Origin: Tretioscincus oriximinensis
Taxonomy: Eukaryota; Chordata; Lepidosauria; Squamata; Gymnophthalmidae
Direction: 5' to 3'
Length of the DNA: 64,000 bases
Assembly: GCA_022410635.1 (NCBI GenBank)
Contig: JAJVDF010000437.1
Coordinates: forward strand, 789,636 to 853,635
The notes under the pieces were generated by a model. That model had not been told where the DNA came from and did no database searches. It saw only the letters and a list, made by a program, of their open reading frames with translations. Shown in pieces: positions 22,202 through 50,929 of the stretch. Positions within the stretch are counted from its first letter, which is position 1. Each line of letters starts with the position of its first letter. A program made the position numbers and the translations under genes.

Positions 22202-23651
22202 AACTCTCCCAACACTATTGGCCTTCTGACTAAACTGATTCATTTCATTTATTTCTGGATACAGTGCCGCCAACCCANTCCACAAAGGAAATAAGTTTAA
22301 GTGAAGAACTTCTCTACCAAACACCACATCAAGGGTGTTTTTGCACTTACTGTAGATTCTAAGAAACATTCTAACTCAGCGAGAAGCACCAATCACACTT
22401 TGTGTACAAGTGCATTCTTGCTACTGGCCCAAATATAGGAAGAGTTCTATCTTACTCTTTTTTTAAAATGATAAAACGTACAAAAGGAACATCAAAAGAA
22501 ACATGCGTACCCTTTAACAATGCAGAATAAAGTAAAANAACAACAAACAAAAATAAATAACCCTTCTCTTCCCTCTCCCCCTTGCCGATAGAGCTGATTC
22601 TAATTATAATTTGAAATGCTAAAGGACCATCAGAATTGTATTTGTTAATTTATCCTTCCTGTTTATTATAACACCAAAGACAATTATTTCATACCATTTT
22701 TCTATCCTTTCTCCTTTTTTTCCATTCCAATATTCTTTGGGATCTTATCTTTTCGCCATCTAGCCAAGAGCCTTTCTCTGTTACATACACCAATCAATTT
22801 ATTAGCAATTGAAAACACCAAAATTAAATTTAATTACAAAATTGATATCAACATCATCATTATCATCATTATCATCTTACAGCCAGCTCATCCTAAGGAA
22901 ATACTACTAGGAACAGATGCAGTCAGCACATAAGAGAGCAGAGATTTACTGNGGAACTGGTCAGTCAGGCCCATGCTTACGATGAATACTGAATTTACCC
23001 GGTATTTCCAGACTATTTTCAGAATTCACAACTAAGGAGGAAATTGCAGAATGTGTTTGGGATTTAATGAAAATAACTGAGATGTTTGCATCTCAGTTGC
23101 AACCGTATGCAATATTTTGGGGAGCAACTCTTCTATTTTGTTTAACCATAGCAATCAGATAAACAAATATTACAAGATCAAATATTACAAACAAACAAAA
23201 ATGGGCTACAAAAAGAAATTGGAACTTAAGCAGGGAAAAAAGAAGTAGACTCTATTAAGGTAGCCAGGACAAGGACTTCTAGAAATTTCTATCTCTGTAA
23301 AACAAAATTAAACTTTGAAATATCCTTCCTATTACAAATCTTTCAGCTGTGAACATTATGTTCAAAAGCGAGGCCATGAGATGGTGCTAAAATGCTGTAT
23401 GTTTTACAAATGGAAAAACTTAGTTTCCACCAAGCTCTTTATAATCTGTCACAAACATTCCATGCCTTATCTAACTTTAAAATTGTATTCCTGAGCTGAG
23501 CAAGAAGAGCGCAGCTTAGGTTCTTGTGATGACATTATATTACGGTCTGAAACAGAATGGACTTTATGGCTAAAATCCAGAGACCTGAAATGTGCATCTG
23601 ACAAAGCAAAGGACTCCATTTTCCACAAGGTTGGCTTTTCTTGGAACTAAG
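22202..23651. other. Intergenic, nothing recognised
   Basis: A short CATCATTAT-type simple repeat at 22848-22876. No supported gene. Confidence 0.45.
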
Positions 23652-23790
23652 GCTAAAATCAGATATATACTTTTAATCCATCTTCAGTCCTAAAAATTAA
23701 ACCAGCAAAAAATGTTTTTTTCTTGGTTTAGTGCAGTTCTTTAGGACTGAAGTTGGATTAAACCTACGTACCTCTGATTCTGGCCTAGAA
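23652..23790. repeat. Foldback MITE with arms of about 60 nt
   Basis: GGCTAAAATCAGATATATAC left and the complement of GTACCTCTGATTCTGGCC right. The arms share CTTCAGTCCTAAA. Non-coding. Confidence 0.75.
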
Positions 23791-24214
23791 GTGGTAGAGT
23801 CTGAAATAGATGAGCACCCAATATTGCTTTGCCAAGATATGCTTCCTTGTTTTTCAAAAAATTAAGTATGGGCAAAATGATAAATGCTGGAATTAGTTAC
23901 TCCTGGAATTTTCCATATTCATTATTAATAACCATTTTATATGGTTTTCAGTTATATTTGCACTGCAGAATAAACAAGTATAAATCCATTTTAAATAAAG
24001 TTAATAATGAGGGGGAAATGAATCAAATTTGAGGCTTTTATGTCCTTAGTCTGTGTTCCCCTGCCAAGGAAACCCTGGCTGGAAGAATTCTCTACTGAAC
24101 AGTCCTCTGATAATGTAGATTGAGCCTGTAGGCTGGTAAAATGGGGCAATGCTCCCATTGGAAGCACACCTTTGATTCCCTGCTTTGTATCCTGATCTGT
24201 TGGAATTGTTATTC

Positions 24215-24714
24215 ATAGAATCATAGAGTCGGAAGGGACCTCCAGGGTCATCGGGTCCAATCCCCTGCTCGATGCAGGATTCATTAAACCATCCCAGACA
24301 GATGACTGTCCAGTCTCTGTTTGAAAACTTCCAGGGAAGGCGAACTCACCACCCACTGTGGCAAACTGTTCCACTGATTTATCACCCTGACTGTTAGAAA
24401 GTTTTTTCTGATATCTAATCTAAATCTATTCCCTTGCAGTTTCATTCCATTGTTTCTAGTCCTTCCATGTGCTAATGAGAACAATGTTGATCCCTCTGCT
24501 CTGTGACAGCTCTTCAGATATTTGTAAACAGCTATCAGGTCTCCTCTCAGTCTTCTCTTTTGCAGACTAAACATCCCTAGATCCTTTAACCATTCCTCAT
24601 AGGTAGGGTTGCCATACGTCCCGGTAAACCGGGACATTCACGGTTTTAGGGACAATTTTATTGTCCCGGCTGGATTTTAAAAAAAAGTTTTAAAATCCCG
24701 GGTTACCGCTCCCC

Positions 24715-24751
<37 letters not shown>

Positions 24752-26030
24752 NCCNCCCNCCCCCCCCCNCCCCCCCCGCCCCCCCTCCCCCCCCCCGCNG
24801 CTCCCCCCCCNCCGCNGCGTGCGCATGGACGCTTGTGAGACAGGCAGGAAATACGCACCCCCCCACCCCGTCCCGTCATAGGACATGGTTTCCAGACCAC
24901 TCACCATCCTTGTAACTCTCTTTTGTACTTGCTCTAGTTTATCAATGTCCTTTTTAAATTGTGGCCCCCAGAACTAAACACAGTATTCCAAGTGTGGTCG
25001 TACCAAAGTCCTGTAGAGAGGAATAATTACTTCACGTGAGCGGGATTCTATGCCCCTCTTGATACATCCCAGGATTGTGTTTGCCTTTTTTGCAGCTGCT
25101 TCACACTGTTGACTCATGTTTAACCTGTCATCTACCAAAACACCCAGGTCCTTCTCACCTGTGTTGCTGTTCAGACATATTCCTCCCATTCTATACGTGC
25201 TGTTTTCATTATTTTTGCCCAGATGTAGGATCTTGCATTTCTCTCTGTTAAATACCATTCTGTTAGTTTCAGCCCATTGTTCAAGTTTGTCTAGATCTTT
25301 TTGAATCCTATCTCTATCTTGTTTAGTATTAGCAACACCGCCTATTTTGGTAAGTTTTCCTTCAATTCCTGCATTTAGATCATTTATAAATACGTTAAAT
25401 AGCACTGGGTCTAGGACAGACCCTTGTGGTACCCACTTGAAACATTCTTCCAATTGGATGTGCAACCATTTATTATCACTCTTTGAGTACGATCACTAAG
25501 CCAGTTTTCAATCCATCTAAGTGTTGCTTTGTCAATCCCGTACTTTACCATTTTTTCAATAAGGATGGAATGAGATACTTTGTCAAATGCTTTCCTTCAG
25601 TACCCTGGGATGTAGTTNATCTGGGCCTGGAGATTTGAATTCATTTAAATTAGCTAAGAGTTCCCTCACCTTTTCTCTGTCTATCAAGTNTTTTGATTCT
25701 TTTGTTCCTTCAATAGCAGAATGAAGGCCAGCTGTTGTGTATGTCCTTTTTTAGAAAAAACAGTTGCAAAATAAGTGTTCAGAAGTTCAGCTTTCTCAGT
25801 ATTGTTTTTGATCATTTCACCATTTTCCCTCTGTAGAACTCCTATAGCATCTTTAGCTTTTCTTTTTCTTTTGACATACCCCCAAAGCCCTTTATTATTG
25901 CTTTTTACATTCCTTGCAAGACTCAGTTCATATTCAGCTTTAGCTTTTCTGACACTTGCCCTGCAATTACTGCAGACTGCCTTATATTCTTCCTTATATT
26001 CTTCTGCTATGATCTGTCTATTCTAGCGAA
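24215..26030 (-). mobile_element. CR1 LINE, minus strand, broken (ORF2 RT to 3' end)
   Basis: Minus-strand frame 24974-25465 carries the RT core and thumb: VPQGSVLDPVLFNVFINDL (QGS box), a changed YADD box (GGVANTKQ region), EKCKILHLG, KDLGVLVDDRLNMSQQ, RTLVRPHLEYCV. Frame 24284-24637 carries the C terminus (YEEWLKDLGMFSL, RRLRGDLIAVYKYL, FKQRLDSHL). The part beyond 25620 preserves pieces of the region upstream of RT. Closes with CR1-type TCATAGAATCATAGA (minus-strand tail) near 24215-24232. Stops, deletions and an inserted hAT at 24604-24875. Confidence 0.9.
24604..24875. mobile_element. hAT-type MITE inserted in CR1; contains a poly-C/N stretch
   Basis: Left end TAGGGTTGCCATACGTCCCG matches the element at 3813. 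The right end stops at CCACCCCGTCCCG and lacks the last 35 or so bases seen in the 3813 copy. TCATAGG occurs on both sides (24597-24603 and 24876-24882) as target duplication. 24716-24820 is nearly pure C with several N. Confidence 0.75.
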
Positions 26031-26192
26031 CCGGCTAGTAGCACGAGANTAACAGTAGAAAAGTAGGTGGAATAAGCTTTCATAAACACATCTGNTTCTT
26101 CAGATGCATCAGATGTATTAAGTCTCAGAGATACTAGCCCCTTTGCTGGATTTTNTACTAGACTAACACAGCTATTTACCTGAAATTGACTA
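26030..26192. repeat. Inverted-repeat element related to 12516-12700
   Basis: GGCTAGTAGCAC near the left and TGGATTTTNTACTAGACTAA near the right, with CTTTCATAAACACATCTG in the middle. Confidence 0.55.
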
Positions 26193-27480
26193 TCTATTCT
26201 TGTTTGCTATGGCATGTTTGCGCCTGTTTAGCTCTCTACTTCTGTCACATTTATCATAATAGCTTGCTACTTTCCAGCTGAAGTCTGTTAACTTTCACTT
26301 TTGTTGGCATCTTTGCTGTTTTTGCATTACATCTGCTAGTGACTTTATTCTGTTTTCTGTCCTTTGCTTGCTATAAGTTACTGCTCAGTTATTTTGGGAA
26401 TCTCACCCATTGAGTTTCTTCACTATTGAACTAATTTGTCCGTTGAAAATCTTAATAAAGAAATATTGCCTTGAAATCAGTGAAGTATCTTTTCCCCTCT
26501 TGGGATTGGCTCCAACTTGTTATCAGTTAAACTAAACCAATATTCCTTAGAAAACCTGTATGTGAGAAAGCTGGCAAAACAGTATATGTAACTCTAGAAC
26601 AGTTTGGGTTACTGCACCCAGAACTGGAGTAATAAGAAGCACTAGACAATTTTGGAACTAAACAAAGATTTAAATGTAATATACGTATGGTGCTATAATC
26701 CCAAAGGATGTTTCTTTAAGGGATGGAAGAAAATGGCCATACGACAGACCAACTGTCTTCACAAACTAGAGGTATCCTTATCTGGATGAGACTAGCCTGG
26801 ACATTGTTGTCCATGCCTTAGAAACCTCACATTTAGACTACTGTAATGCAGTTTCTGCTGCAATCTTAGCTGCAGAAACTGAAACTGGTACAAAATGCAT
26901 TGACTAGATGGCTGAGTGGCACATCATACCTGCGGTTAAGCACATGAACTGGCTAAAGGGTTTATGCTTGGCATGTAAAGTTCTAAAGTTTACAGTGTGG
27001 CCTTGTGGTTAGACTGCCCATTTCTCAGCCCCACATACTTCACAAGATGCCTATTGTGAAAAGAGAAGAACAGAAGGCCATAAGCCATGGTATCTTAAAT
27101 AATACCTTTCCCGTTATAAACTTGGAAGTATCACAAGATCATCCGGAATATTCTTATTGCAGATCCCACTGTTTACTATTGTANATTTCAGCTGAGGATT
27201 ACCTAAAGTATATAGTGAAACATGTTTTCATACAGGTTTGAACATATTTGCAAACTTAATAGCATTATTTTCACTGACTCCTGATGTCACTTTCTTTTAG
27301 GTATCTTGGGTTTCACCCCATAAACCCCAGTCATCATTGTGTTACTAATATGTATTCCTTCCTATTTTATATAAGGACAGAGATAATATAATCTACAACT
27401 TTGACTGTAGGTTATGAGATTTCATGATGTTATGAAATTCTAGGAAAATGTAAAACACAAGGAAAGTATTTTTTCACCTA
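26193..27480. other. Intergenic, nothing recognised
   Basis: No supported gene or clear repeat. Confidence 0.4.
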
Positions 27481-27482
27481 GA

Positions 27483-27775
27483 GAGTCATCGGCCTTTGGA
27501 ATTTACTTCCAGAAGAGGCTGTGGTAGCTATCAGCCTGGATAGCTTTCAGACAGGATTATACACGTTTATGGACACCAAGGGTATAAATAGCTACTAGGG
27601 TGGATCGTTTGGTGCTACCTCAGGGATGGAGCAACAGGCAGTACTCCTGAAATACCATTTGGANGGAGTCGAGAACAGTTGCATATTTTGCCTTCTCCTA
27701 TTCAGACTGCCCACTGACCTAGAATGGACTAAATGGGCTCTGGGCCAATTCAGCATATTTTATGTTCTTAAATGG
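27483..27775 (+). mobile_element. CR1-like LINE tail, ATGTTCTT family (copy 3)
   Basis: Reads GLWNLLPEEAVVAISLDSFQ then TFMDTKGIN in one frame, ending near TTTTATGTTCTTA. Confidence 0.75.
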
Positions 27776-28126
27776 GAGAGATTTCTGCATATGAACATTC
27801 ACACACAGATAGTGTACACAAAGAGATCTGAATTTCTCAAATCATGGTTTAAACAAGGACTGGGAGGAATTTACCTGACAGAAACATTTGTCTGCTTAGT
27901 AAATAAAAAAAGCTAAACTGAAAGCAGGAGGTGGAGAGAAAGAGGCAAAGAACACAGATAATTACAAATTGTGAAGGGGATTACTGAACTATTTGTCTCA
28001 TTTAGGGAAGACATCAAAAAATAACAATGGCCTATAATATGTATATAGTATCACATGCAATATATATACCTGTATATAGCATACAAACATATAACACAAA
28101 AACCAAAAAACAATATATCTTCTATA

Positions 28127-28190
28127 CCCCCCCCCCTCGCTTGCTGCTGGTGCTGCTGCTGCTGCTGCTGATGGTGATGATGATGATGAT
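28127..28190. repeat. C run, (CTG)n and (ATG)n microsatellites
   Basis: CTGCTGGTGCTGCTGCTG followed by GATGATGATGATG. The frame over it is accidental. Confidence 0.9.
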
Positions 28191-29589
28191 TTGCGAAATA
28201 ATTGGAAGTGAGATTACTTTTGCTATTTAAAAATAAATGATCTATTTAAAAAGAACAGATAGAAATCAACCAGTTTTGCAGCGTGAATTAAAACCTTTTT
28301 CTGTTTTTGGATTTAAAGCAGACATATAGGCTACATACTTATTTGTACCAGCGCACGGTAACAATTTCTATGGCAGCACGCTACTTAAAAAATCTTTACA
28401 GTATTATTACAGTAATTCAGGTTGGAAAAGGAACTTTGCACAGCAGGGCCATATTTTACATAATATTTTGAAAACTGGAAAAAATAAAAGACACCTGTAT
28501 CAAGAAATAAAAAATAAATAAGAACAATTAGGGTTTCTAGAAAAAACTAAGACAGGACTGCTACATCTTNAATGGATCTCAAAAAAGAAATTTTAGCAGT
28601 CATTGCTTATAGCCAACTTCCTGTAGCAGCAAAAAATGTTTCCTGTGGACAGGACTGCGCACAAATTGGCTAAAGAGGCTGCCTCCCTCCCAGGTCTAAT
28701 TGTGGTGCAATGTTGGGTTTTGTCAGATTACTCACCCCTGCACAATTTTTCGTACAGCAGTGGTATGAGACTTCGTTGTGATGTCATTTCTGCCCCTGTT
28801 CATTGAAGGGCACCCTGGGACAGGAAATGACATCACAAATGATGTCACTTCCAGCCTCTGCTTCCGGAAATAGCACCCAGCAGTGATGCCATTTGTGGTC
28901 CCACCCCAAAAGTGGCAGCAACAAAAAACTGCATGCCCTTTGCATGCGAATAAAAGCCCCAAAATGTCCAATGTTTTTGAGCCCTGGCCTGAGTTTTTCA
29001 GCTGGATAACTACCACCACTGCTGTGGTGTAGTCTCCAAGGAAGGGACCCACCACCCAGATTGGATAGAAGCTGCCTGCTGCTCAGACTGCAGATCCCAC
29101 CTCAGCTCCATCTCACTTTTTCACATTTTGGGTGCTGCTACTAATTTTGTGAAGCTGCTTGGGCATCAAAGCTTTTATAATAAGCACTTANTATCATAAA
29201 AATATGTAGAAAAGCAGGCAGAAACATAACTTAAAACCATAAAACAGGAAACAGAAATTCTGCCAGGAAGTAGAGAAACAGGGATCCAGCAGCACCTGGC
29301 CCATAACGTTGGATCTGCTGAAATGTCCTTTCACACATACTTATTAAACATGAAATAAACACCCCATCCTGCTTCTGTAATTCTAGACACCATGTCCACA
29401 CTGTCTTAGTGGTCTAAACCAATGAGAGGGATTATTTTGCGCCCTTGGCTAACCTGCGCAATGCAAAAAAAGAATCTGAACGATATGTTAAAAAGTGCCA
29501 GATTGGTTTAACTTGTACAAAAACAGAAATGAGAATATATTGCTAAAAATGTAAAAAATCCTGCAAATTCAATAGAACGCTACTAGTGG
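28191..29589. other. Upstream flank of HMGCR, nothing recognised
   Basis: No coding family seen. ATGACATCACAAATGATGTC at 28827-28846 also occurs (as ATGATATCACAAATGATGTC) near 11203, so both are probably pieces of one old repeat. Confidence 0.4.
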
Positions 29590-30670
29590 AAATACAGTCT
29601 GCTCTACTGTTCGTTCGTTCGCTCCCGCTGACAGAAGCACAAAGCTGATTGGTCCATTATAGCTCAAATGCAAATAATCCAGGAGATTTCAGCCACTCAG
29701 GAGGCGCGATGAGGTTTGGGCGGTGGCTCATTGGCTAATGTTCTCGTGGCGAGATGGCGTGTGGGCCCCTTCTGATCGGACGGCCGCTGGGCCGCTTCCC
29801 TCACCGGTTGCTAAGGTGACGAAATAGATGACGCTCCCCGAGCAGGGCGGGCCCAGTGCCTGCAATTGGCTGCGTGATCGGGCGATGGCCTCCTCCGCCT
29901 GGGGCTGTCGGGAGACGGCGGGTGTCCTTGTGTGCGCACCGCCGCCCAGTGTCAGTGTGACAGTCAGCTTCTTCTGCGGCAAGAGAGGAAGGAAGAGGGC
30001 GGGTGTGTGGACGGAGTCAGTGGCGGCCCCAAGCTGCTGTGCGGACGTTGGCCGAAAGAGGTACCAGGTACTGCGCTGCCTTCATATCGCGATCTGACTT
30101 TGCGCTGCGGCGAGCCGAGTTGGTCGGGGACAAATTTTGGACAGGCGCGTACCGGACAGCTTTTCCGTGAGCGCAGGCGGGCGGGGTCCTTCGTGGAGGT
30201 TCTGTCGCTGATTTCCCGGCCCAGAGCGAGCGAGCCGCGGACGGAGGCGGCGATGTCACCTCGAGAAAGCGGCGGTTCCCCCCCCAAGCGCCGCCGCCGC
30301 CGCTGCTTTCCTTCAGGAGGCGTGAAATGGGGCGCGGAAGGGGTCTGAGGCAGGACTCGGGGCGGCGCCTTGGCTTGTTGGTCCCCGAGAGGCCGGTTCG
30401 AACAAGACGGTTTTGCCGCTGCCCTCCGCTCGCGCTCGTCTTCCTCAGGTACGAGGCGGCAGCGCATCCTCCGGCGCCTCCCTCAGCGCTGGCGGGCGAC
30501 AGGCTCTCCCATCTTGGGCGCCCCTGGACGGCACGAGAGCGACATTTTGCACCTGCGGCTTCTCGGGCAAGAGAATAATGAAGCAGCGAGAGGCGGCGGC
30601 GAGGAGTCCTTGGCCTTGAGGGACGCGGCCGGGTCTCCTCCCTCTTTAGCCTGCCTCCTGCGTTAGNATG
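29590..30670 (+). promoter_or_regulatory. HMGCR: CpG island covering the HMGCR promoter and non-coding first exon
   Basis: The only GC-rich, CpG-dense stretch in an otherwise AT-rich window. It lies about 2 kb upstream of the first coding exon. Reading frames through it are accidental products of GC richness. Exon 1 (5' UTR) should lie here because the first coding exon starts with an AG acceptor only 22 nt before the ATG. I cannot fix the transcription start. Candidate donors are GT at 30061, 30069 and 30449. Confidence 0.85.
29640..29870 (+). promoter_or_regulatory. HMGCR: Proximal promoter cluster: inverted CCAAT boxes, octamer, SRE-like and CRE-like sites
   Basis: Visible sites: inverted CCAAT (ATTGG) at 29648-29652, 29730-29734 and 29865-29869; octamer ATGCAAAT at 29668-29675; a GCGGTGG motif at 29720-29726 a few bases upstream of the second ATTGG; TGACG half-sites at 29817-29821 and 29829-29833. 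Known: mammalian HMGCR is driven by SREBP together with NF-Y and CREB-type factors. Inference: GCGGTGG plus ATTGG is the sterol-responsive SRE/NF-Y pair. Individual sites are short and unproven. Confidence 0.55.
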
Positions 30671-30914
30671 CTCAGGGGAGGCGAAGGCCCTTCCTTCACT
30701 GGCCCTAGATCCAGGTTACATTTCAGGATCGGATTCTGCCACCTGCGGTCTGATAGAGGCCACGACAGGTGCACCAGCTTGCAGGTGGCAGATTCTTAAT
30801 TACAGAATATAATCTAGAACAAGGCCACTGCTATAANGACCGAAAACTGGATCCTGTACTATAACCACCTAATCTGAGAAATTTAGTACTGTATGGCCCT
30901 GGCCCCACTAAGCC

Positions 30915-31005
30915 ATAGCTAGATCTCAGACTAGGAGCCTGCCACGTACATGCTAGTGTAGACTATGGCAGGCCCCGAATATAGCCTGCCATAGTCTACC
31001 CTTGC
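30915..31005. repeat. Short palindromic element sharing a core with 17204-17405
   Basis: Contains AGGAGCCTGCCA, then ATGCTAGTGTAGACTATGG as in the loop of the 17.2-kb hairpin, and here TGTAGACTATGGCAGGC pairs with GCCTGCCATAGTCTAC. Located in HMGCR intron 1. Confidence 0.7.
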
Positions 31006-32595
31006 ATATGAATGGCCAAACTCCATACCGAGGCAGANCACAGACCCATGTTCCTCACTAAGTGGTATTTTATTCTGAGAAAAAATTGCAGGGTGTGACA
31101 ATGGTGCTTTTTGCTTGAGAAATGGCTGTATGGAATAATGGTTGCCATATATTGCAGTGTATATTACTTTTATTGCCCTGTGGCATGGTTGGTGTGCCTT
31201 GACCGTATAGCAAGGATGATTTCTGGGTGTGGTTGCGGCAGAATGAAAATAGAACAGAGATGGTATTTCACTGAATCTATATTTCATTGTTTCTTGTATT
31301 GCTATTTCCCCCCAAATTTAAGAAGATGGATTATATAAGATTGCATAATGTAAGAGTTTGTAAATATTTCTTAGATTAAAATTTTGGGTTAAAATTATTT
31401 ATATTTTTATTTATTCAGGTATGGAGATTTTCACATGTTATTTTTTACCTAGGACCAAGTTATACCCTATTCAATTGTTTGAAACTGCACAGAAAGTGGT
31501 TTTAAAAATGCATTTGAGCCTGTGCTACTTCTGTCCAGTTCCTCTTAAAAATCATGGGTGATGCATTTGGGAGTACTGCCCAGACTTCCTAGCCTTTGTC
31601 AGCTTCCTAGAGCATGGTGGCACTTTATAAATTCTGGATCTAGAGGGGCTACATAGATATAGGAGTAAATTCTCACCTTGATCCTAGAAATCCCACCTGA
31701 TAAGCTCCTACTAGGAGGAGGATTACATACTCTTACTAGCGTCAAATCTCAATTTTCTTCTTTTCCTAAATATATTTGGAATGGCCCTCCATTTTCCATA
31801 GTGGTACTGAAATTGGACCATGTAAGTATGTAAAAAGATGCTAGGCAGAACTACAGATAAATAGATTTGACACACCCAGGAATATCTCTTTAAAAGTATT
31901 TTGTTGACATGAGCTTTATTTTCAGAATAGCAATAGCTTAAAGTACAAAGTTAGTTAGAAAATTGTGTGTGTGTTCATAGTTATGGAACCGAAGTACCAT
32001 AGTTAAGAATTCAGTGGTTGCACATGTAGTAATTAGAGGGACTTGGACTTTGGAGACCAACATTTGATTCCCCCACTTAATCTTGTTTCAGATGGTTATT
32101 TTTGAATGGAGAGAGAAATAATCACTGCTTTTAATTATTTGGAAGAAATGCNTATAGAGTAGTTGAGTAAGCTGCGTAACCTGTTTTACCCATTCTGGTT
32201 TTATCCAAAGCTCATTTTTGCTGTATAGCAAAGTGTCTTGGAAATTCAGCACCATCTTGTTTATGTACGGAATTGAATTTTCTGTTGGCAAAAATCTTGC
32301 AGAAAACAATAGTTTATAAATTATGAAACAGTGTTTATGAATTATTTATATACCTTTAAATTGGGAATAGAATTATTTTTTCTATTATTACTTTTAAATT
32401 TAAAAAAATTACCAAAAGGCTAATCAGTTTAATAAGCACAATACACTCACCAGTATGTTAGTATGTTAATGTGCTACATTAGTGGATATTCCTTTTGATT
32501 TGTTTAAATGCTATCCTTGACTGGCTAATAATATAGTTTAAAGTTTCAGAGATTTTATCTATAAACTTGTTAACAGCCTTTTTGTTTGTATTTAG

Positions 32596-49211
<16,616 letters not shown>

Positions 49212-50775
49212 ATATTGACATTTTAAACAGTGCTGTGAGAACTTGACCAGTGAAAAATTATACTCAATATGTGAATTTTTTGAAGGACGATTAAACTTCA
49301 AGACGTGGAATTTTATTGAAAGACATTTGAATGGTTTGACAGACTGGCACTTCACTTCCTATATCCTTATCCTGTTGAACTGCCATAAAAGGATGCTATG
49401 GAAGTTCTTCAAATGATATTTAATTTTAACACAGGACTTCAGAAAAGCTGGAGTCATACACTACTGTAGAGTGAGATTCATGTTGTCTGCCCAAACTGTT
49501 CAGAAGGATCAGTGGTTACGCGTTTGAGGGAATTAAAATTCTGGCTCGTATACTTCTGAGAAGAAATGCAGTNGCTTTAACTTATTGTGTCACTTTGCAA
49601 TGTTTATTGTGGTCATTGTTTCAGACTAATTTGATGTGTCACCCAAACATTCTTGGAAAAATCAAATCTCTTGTGCGAATGGACAAGCAAGGAAACAAGC
49701 ATGAGCCCCCCACAGCTATCTCTGGTTTTTTTTTTTAAATTGTATCAAGGTCACAGTGATAAGGATGAGAACAACCTGTTGTGTTTATTTGTTGTGATTC
49801 TTTCCCCACAATCTGTTTCATTTTGATTAGCTCTTAAGGCTAGGATTCAAGCACTGAGATTATGTTAAAANATACAAGTGTTTTTAAATATAAATATGTT
49901 ATTGCAATGTGGACAATATCTAATAGCAAATGTATTTCCAAATGCAGAACCACCCATTTAAATTCTCAGGTGTTTCATTGTGGTGGATAATCTTGCACTG
50001 GGACAAAGAACCGTGAGGACTGCCCCACGGATGGCCAGGTCCTCTGGAAACAGTAAACGACTGCTTGCATCATAGACTGTAATTGTGACCCTTTTCCCAT
50101 GAGAAATACAGAGCTGACTGCATCGTGTGCTCAAGTTAAGTAGTTAGGTTCATTTAATTAATAAAAATGGTTCCGATAAGCAAGTCAGGAATATGTTTAC
50201 ACTTTCTTAATCATCACTTTTATGGGGCACAGTTTGGCAAGAACAAAAGTACATCCTGATGAAAACTATGCTTCCTTATTGCTGATATTTTAATATTTCC
50301 TGAAAAAACTTAACTTATTTCAAGTTCCATGTTGTGCTTTTTAAAAGTGAGAAACTAATTTCTACAGGTTTTGAGATCTTGATAAAAGGAAGCACAGCTA
50401 AGGGGGCTGCATATCATTGAGTTTGCTAACTAGAGGAACCAACTGAAAAGTACAAATGCAGTTGCCAGCTTTTCAATATTAAAGATAAACAATCCTTGAA
50501 GACTGGAAACTTTGTTCTTCTCATTGTGAAGATCAGTTGGTGTGCAGNTTTTGTGCACACTGTGGCCCTCCTCTTTGTGTTTGTACCATAAGAAATTTCT
50601 AATTTGACTAGGCTCATAAACCTAATGCTAGTGGACACTTTTTACTTTCTAGGTATGTGTTGCGGCTACTTGTAAATAGCATCATAAATGTCCAGTAATA
50701 TTACATGCTAGTTTCCCTTTTTCTTATTTATGCAGTTTGAATTCCTTGGCTTATTTAATGCCACACTGAGCTAGC

Positions 50776-50904
50776 AATAAATGGTTTGTTCAGTGTCCAT
50801 TTTGGTGAATGTAACCAATGGTTCTTGTCCTTCGAAAACAACCATTTTGTACTGTTACAATATTGTGTACATTTTGGTACAGATACTTTTCCAGTTTCAA
50901 TAAA
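50776..50904 (+). terminator. HMGCR: Two polyadenylation signals of HMGCR
   Basis: AATAAA at 50776-50781 and again at 50899-50904. The second lies about 1.7 kb after the stop and is the likely main one; the first could give a slightly shorter transcript. Confidence 0.6.
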
Positions 50905-50929
50905 ACAATGCAAAAAATACTTCTGGCTA

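Noticed and set aside
24677..24907. Gly-rich open frames
   Set aside because: They are translations of a poly-C/N stretch within a transposon.
29828..30666. Several open frames of 80-167 residues on both strands in the CpG island
   Set aside because: GC-rich sequence lacks stops by chance; overlapping frames on both strands, no family motifs, and the region is the HMGCR promoter/5' UTR.
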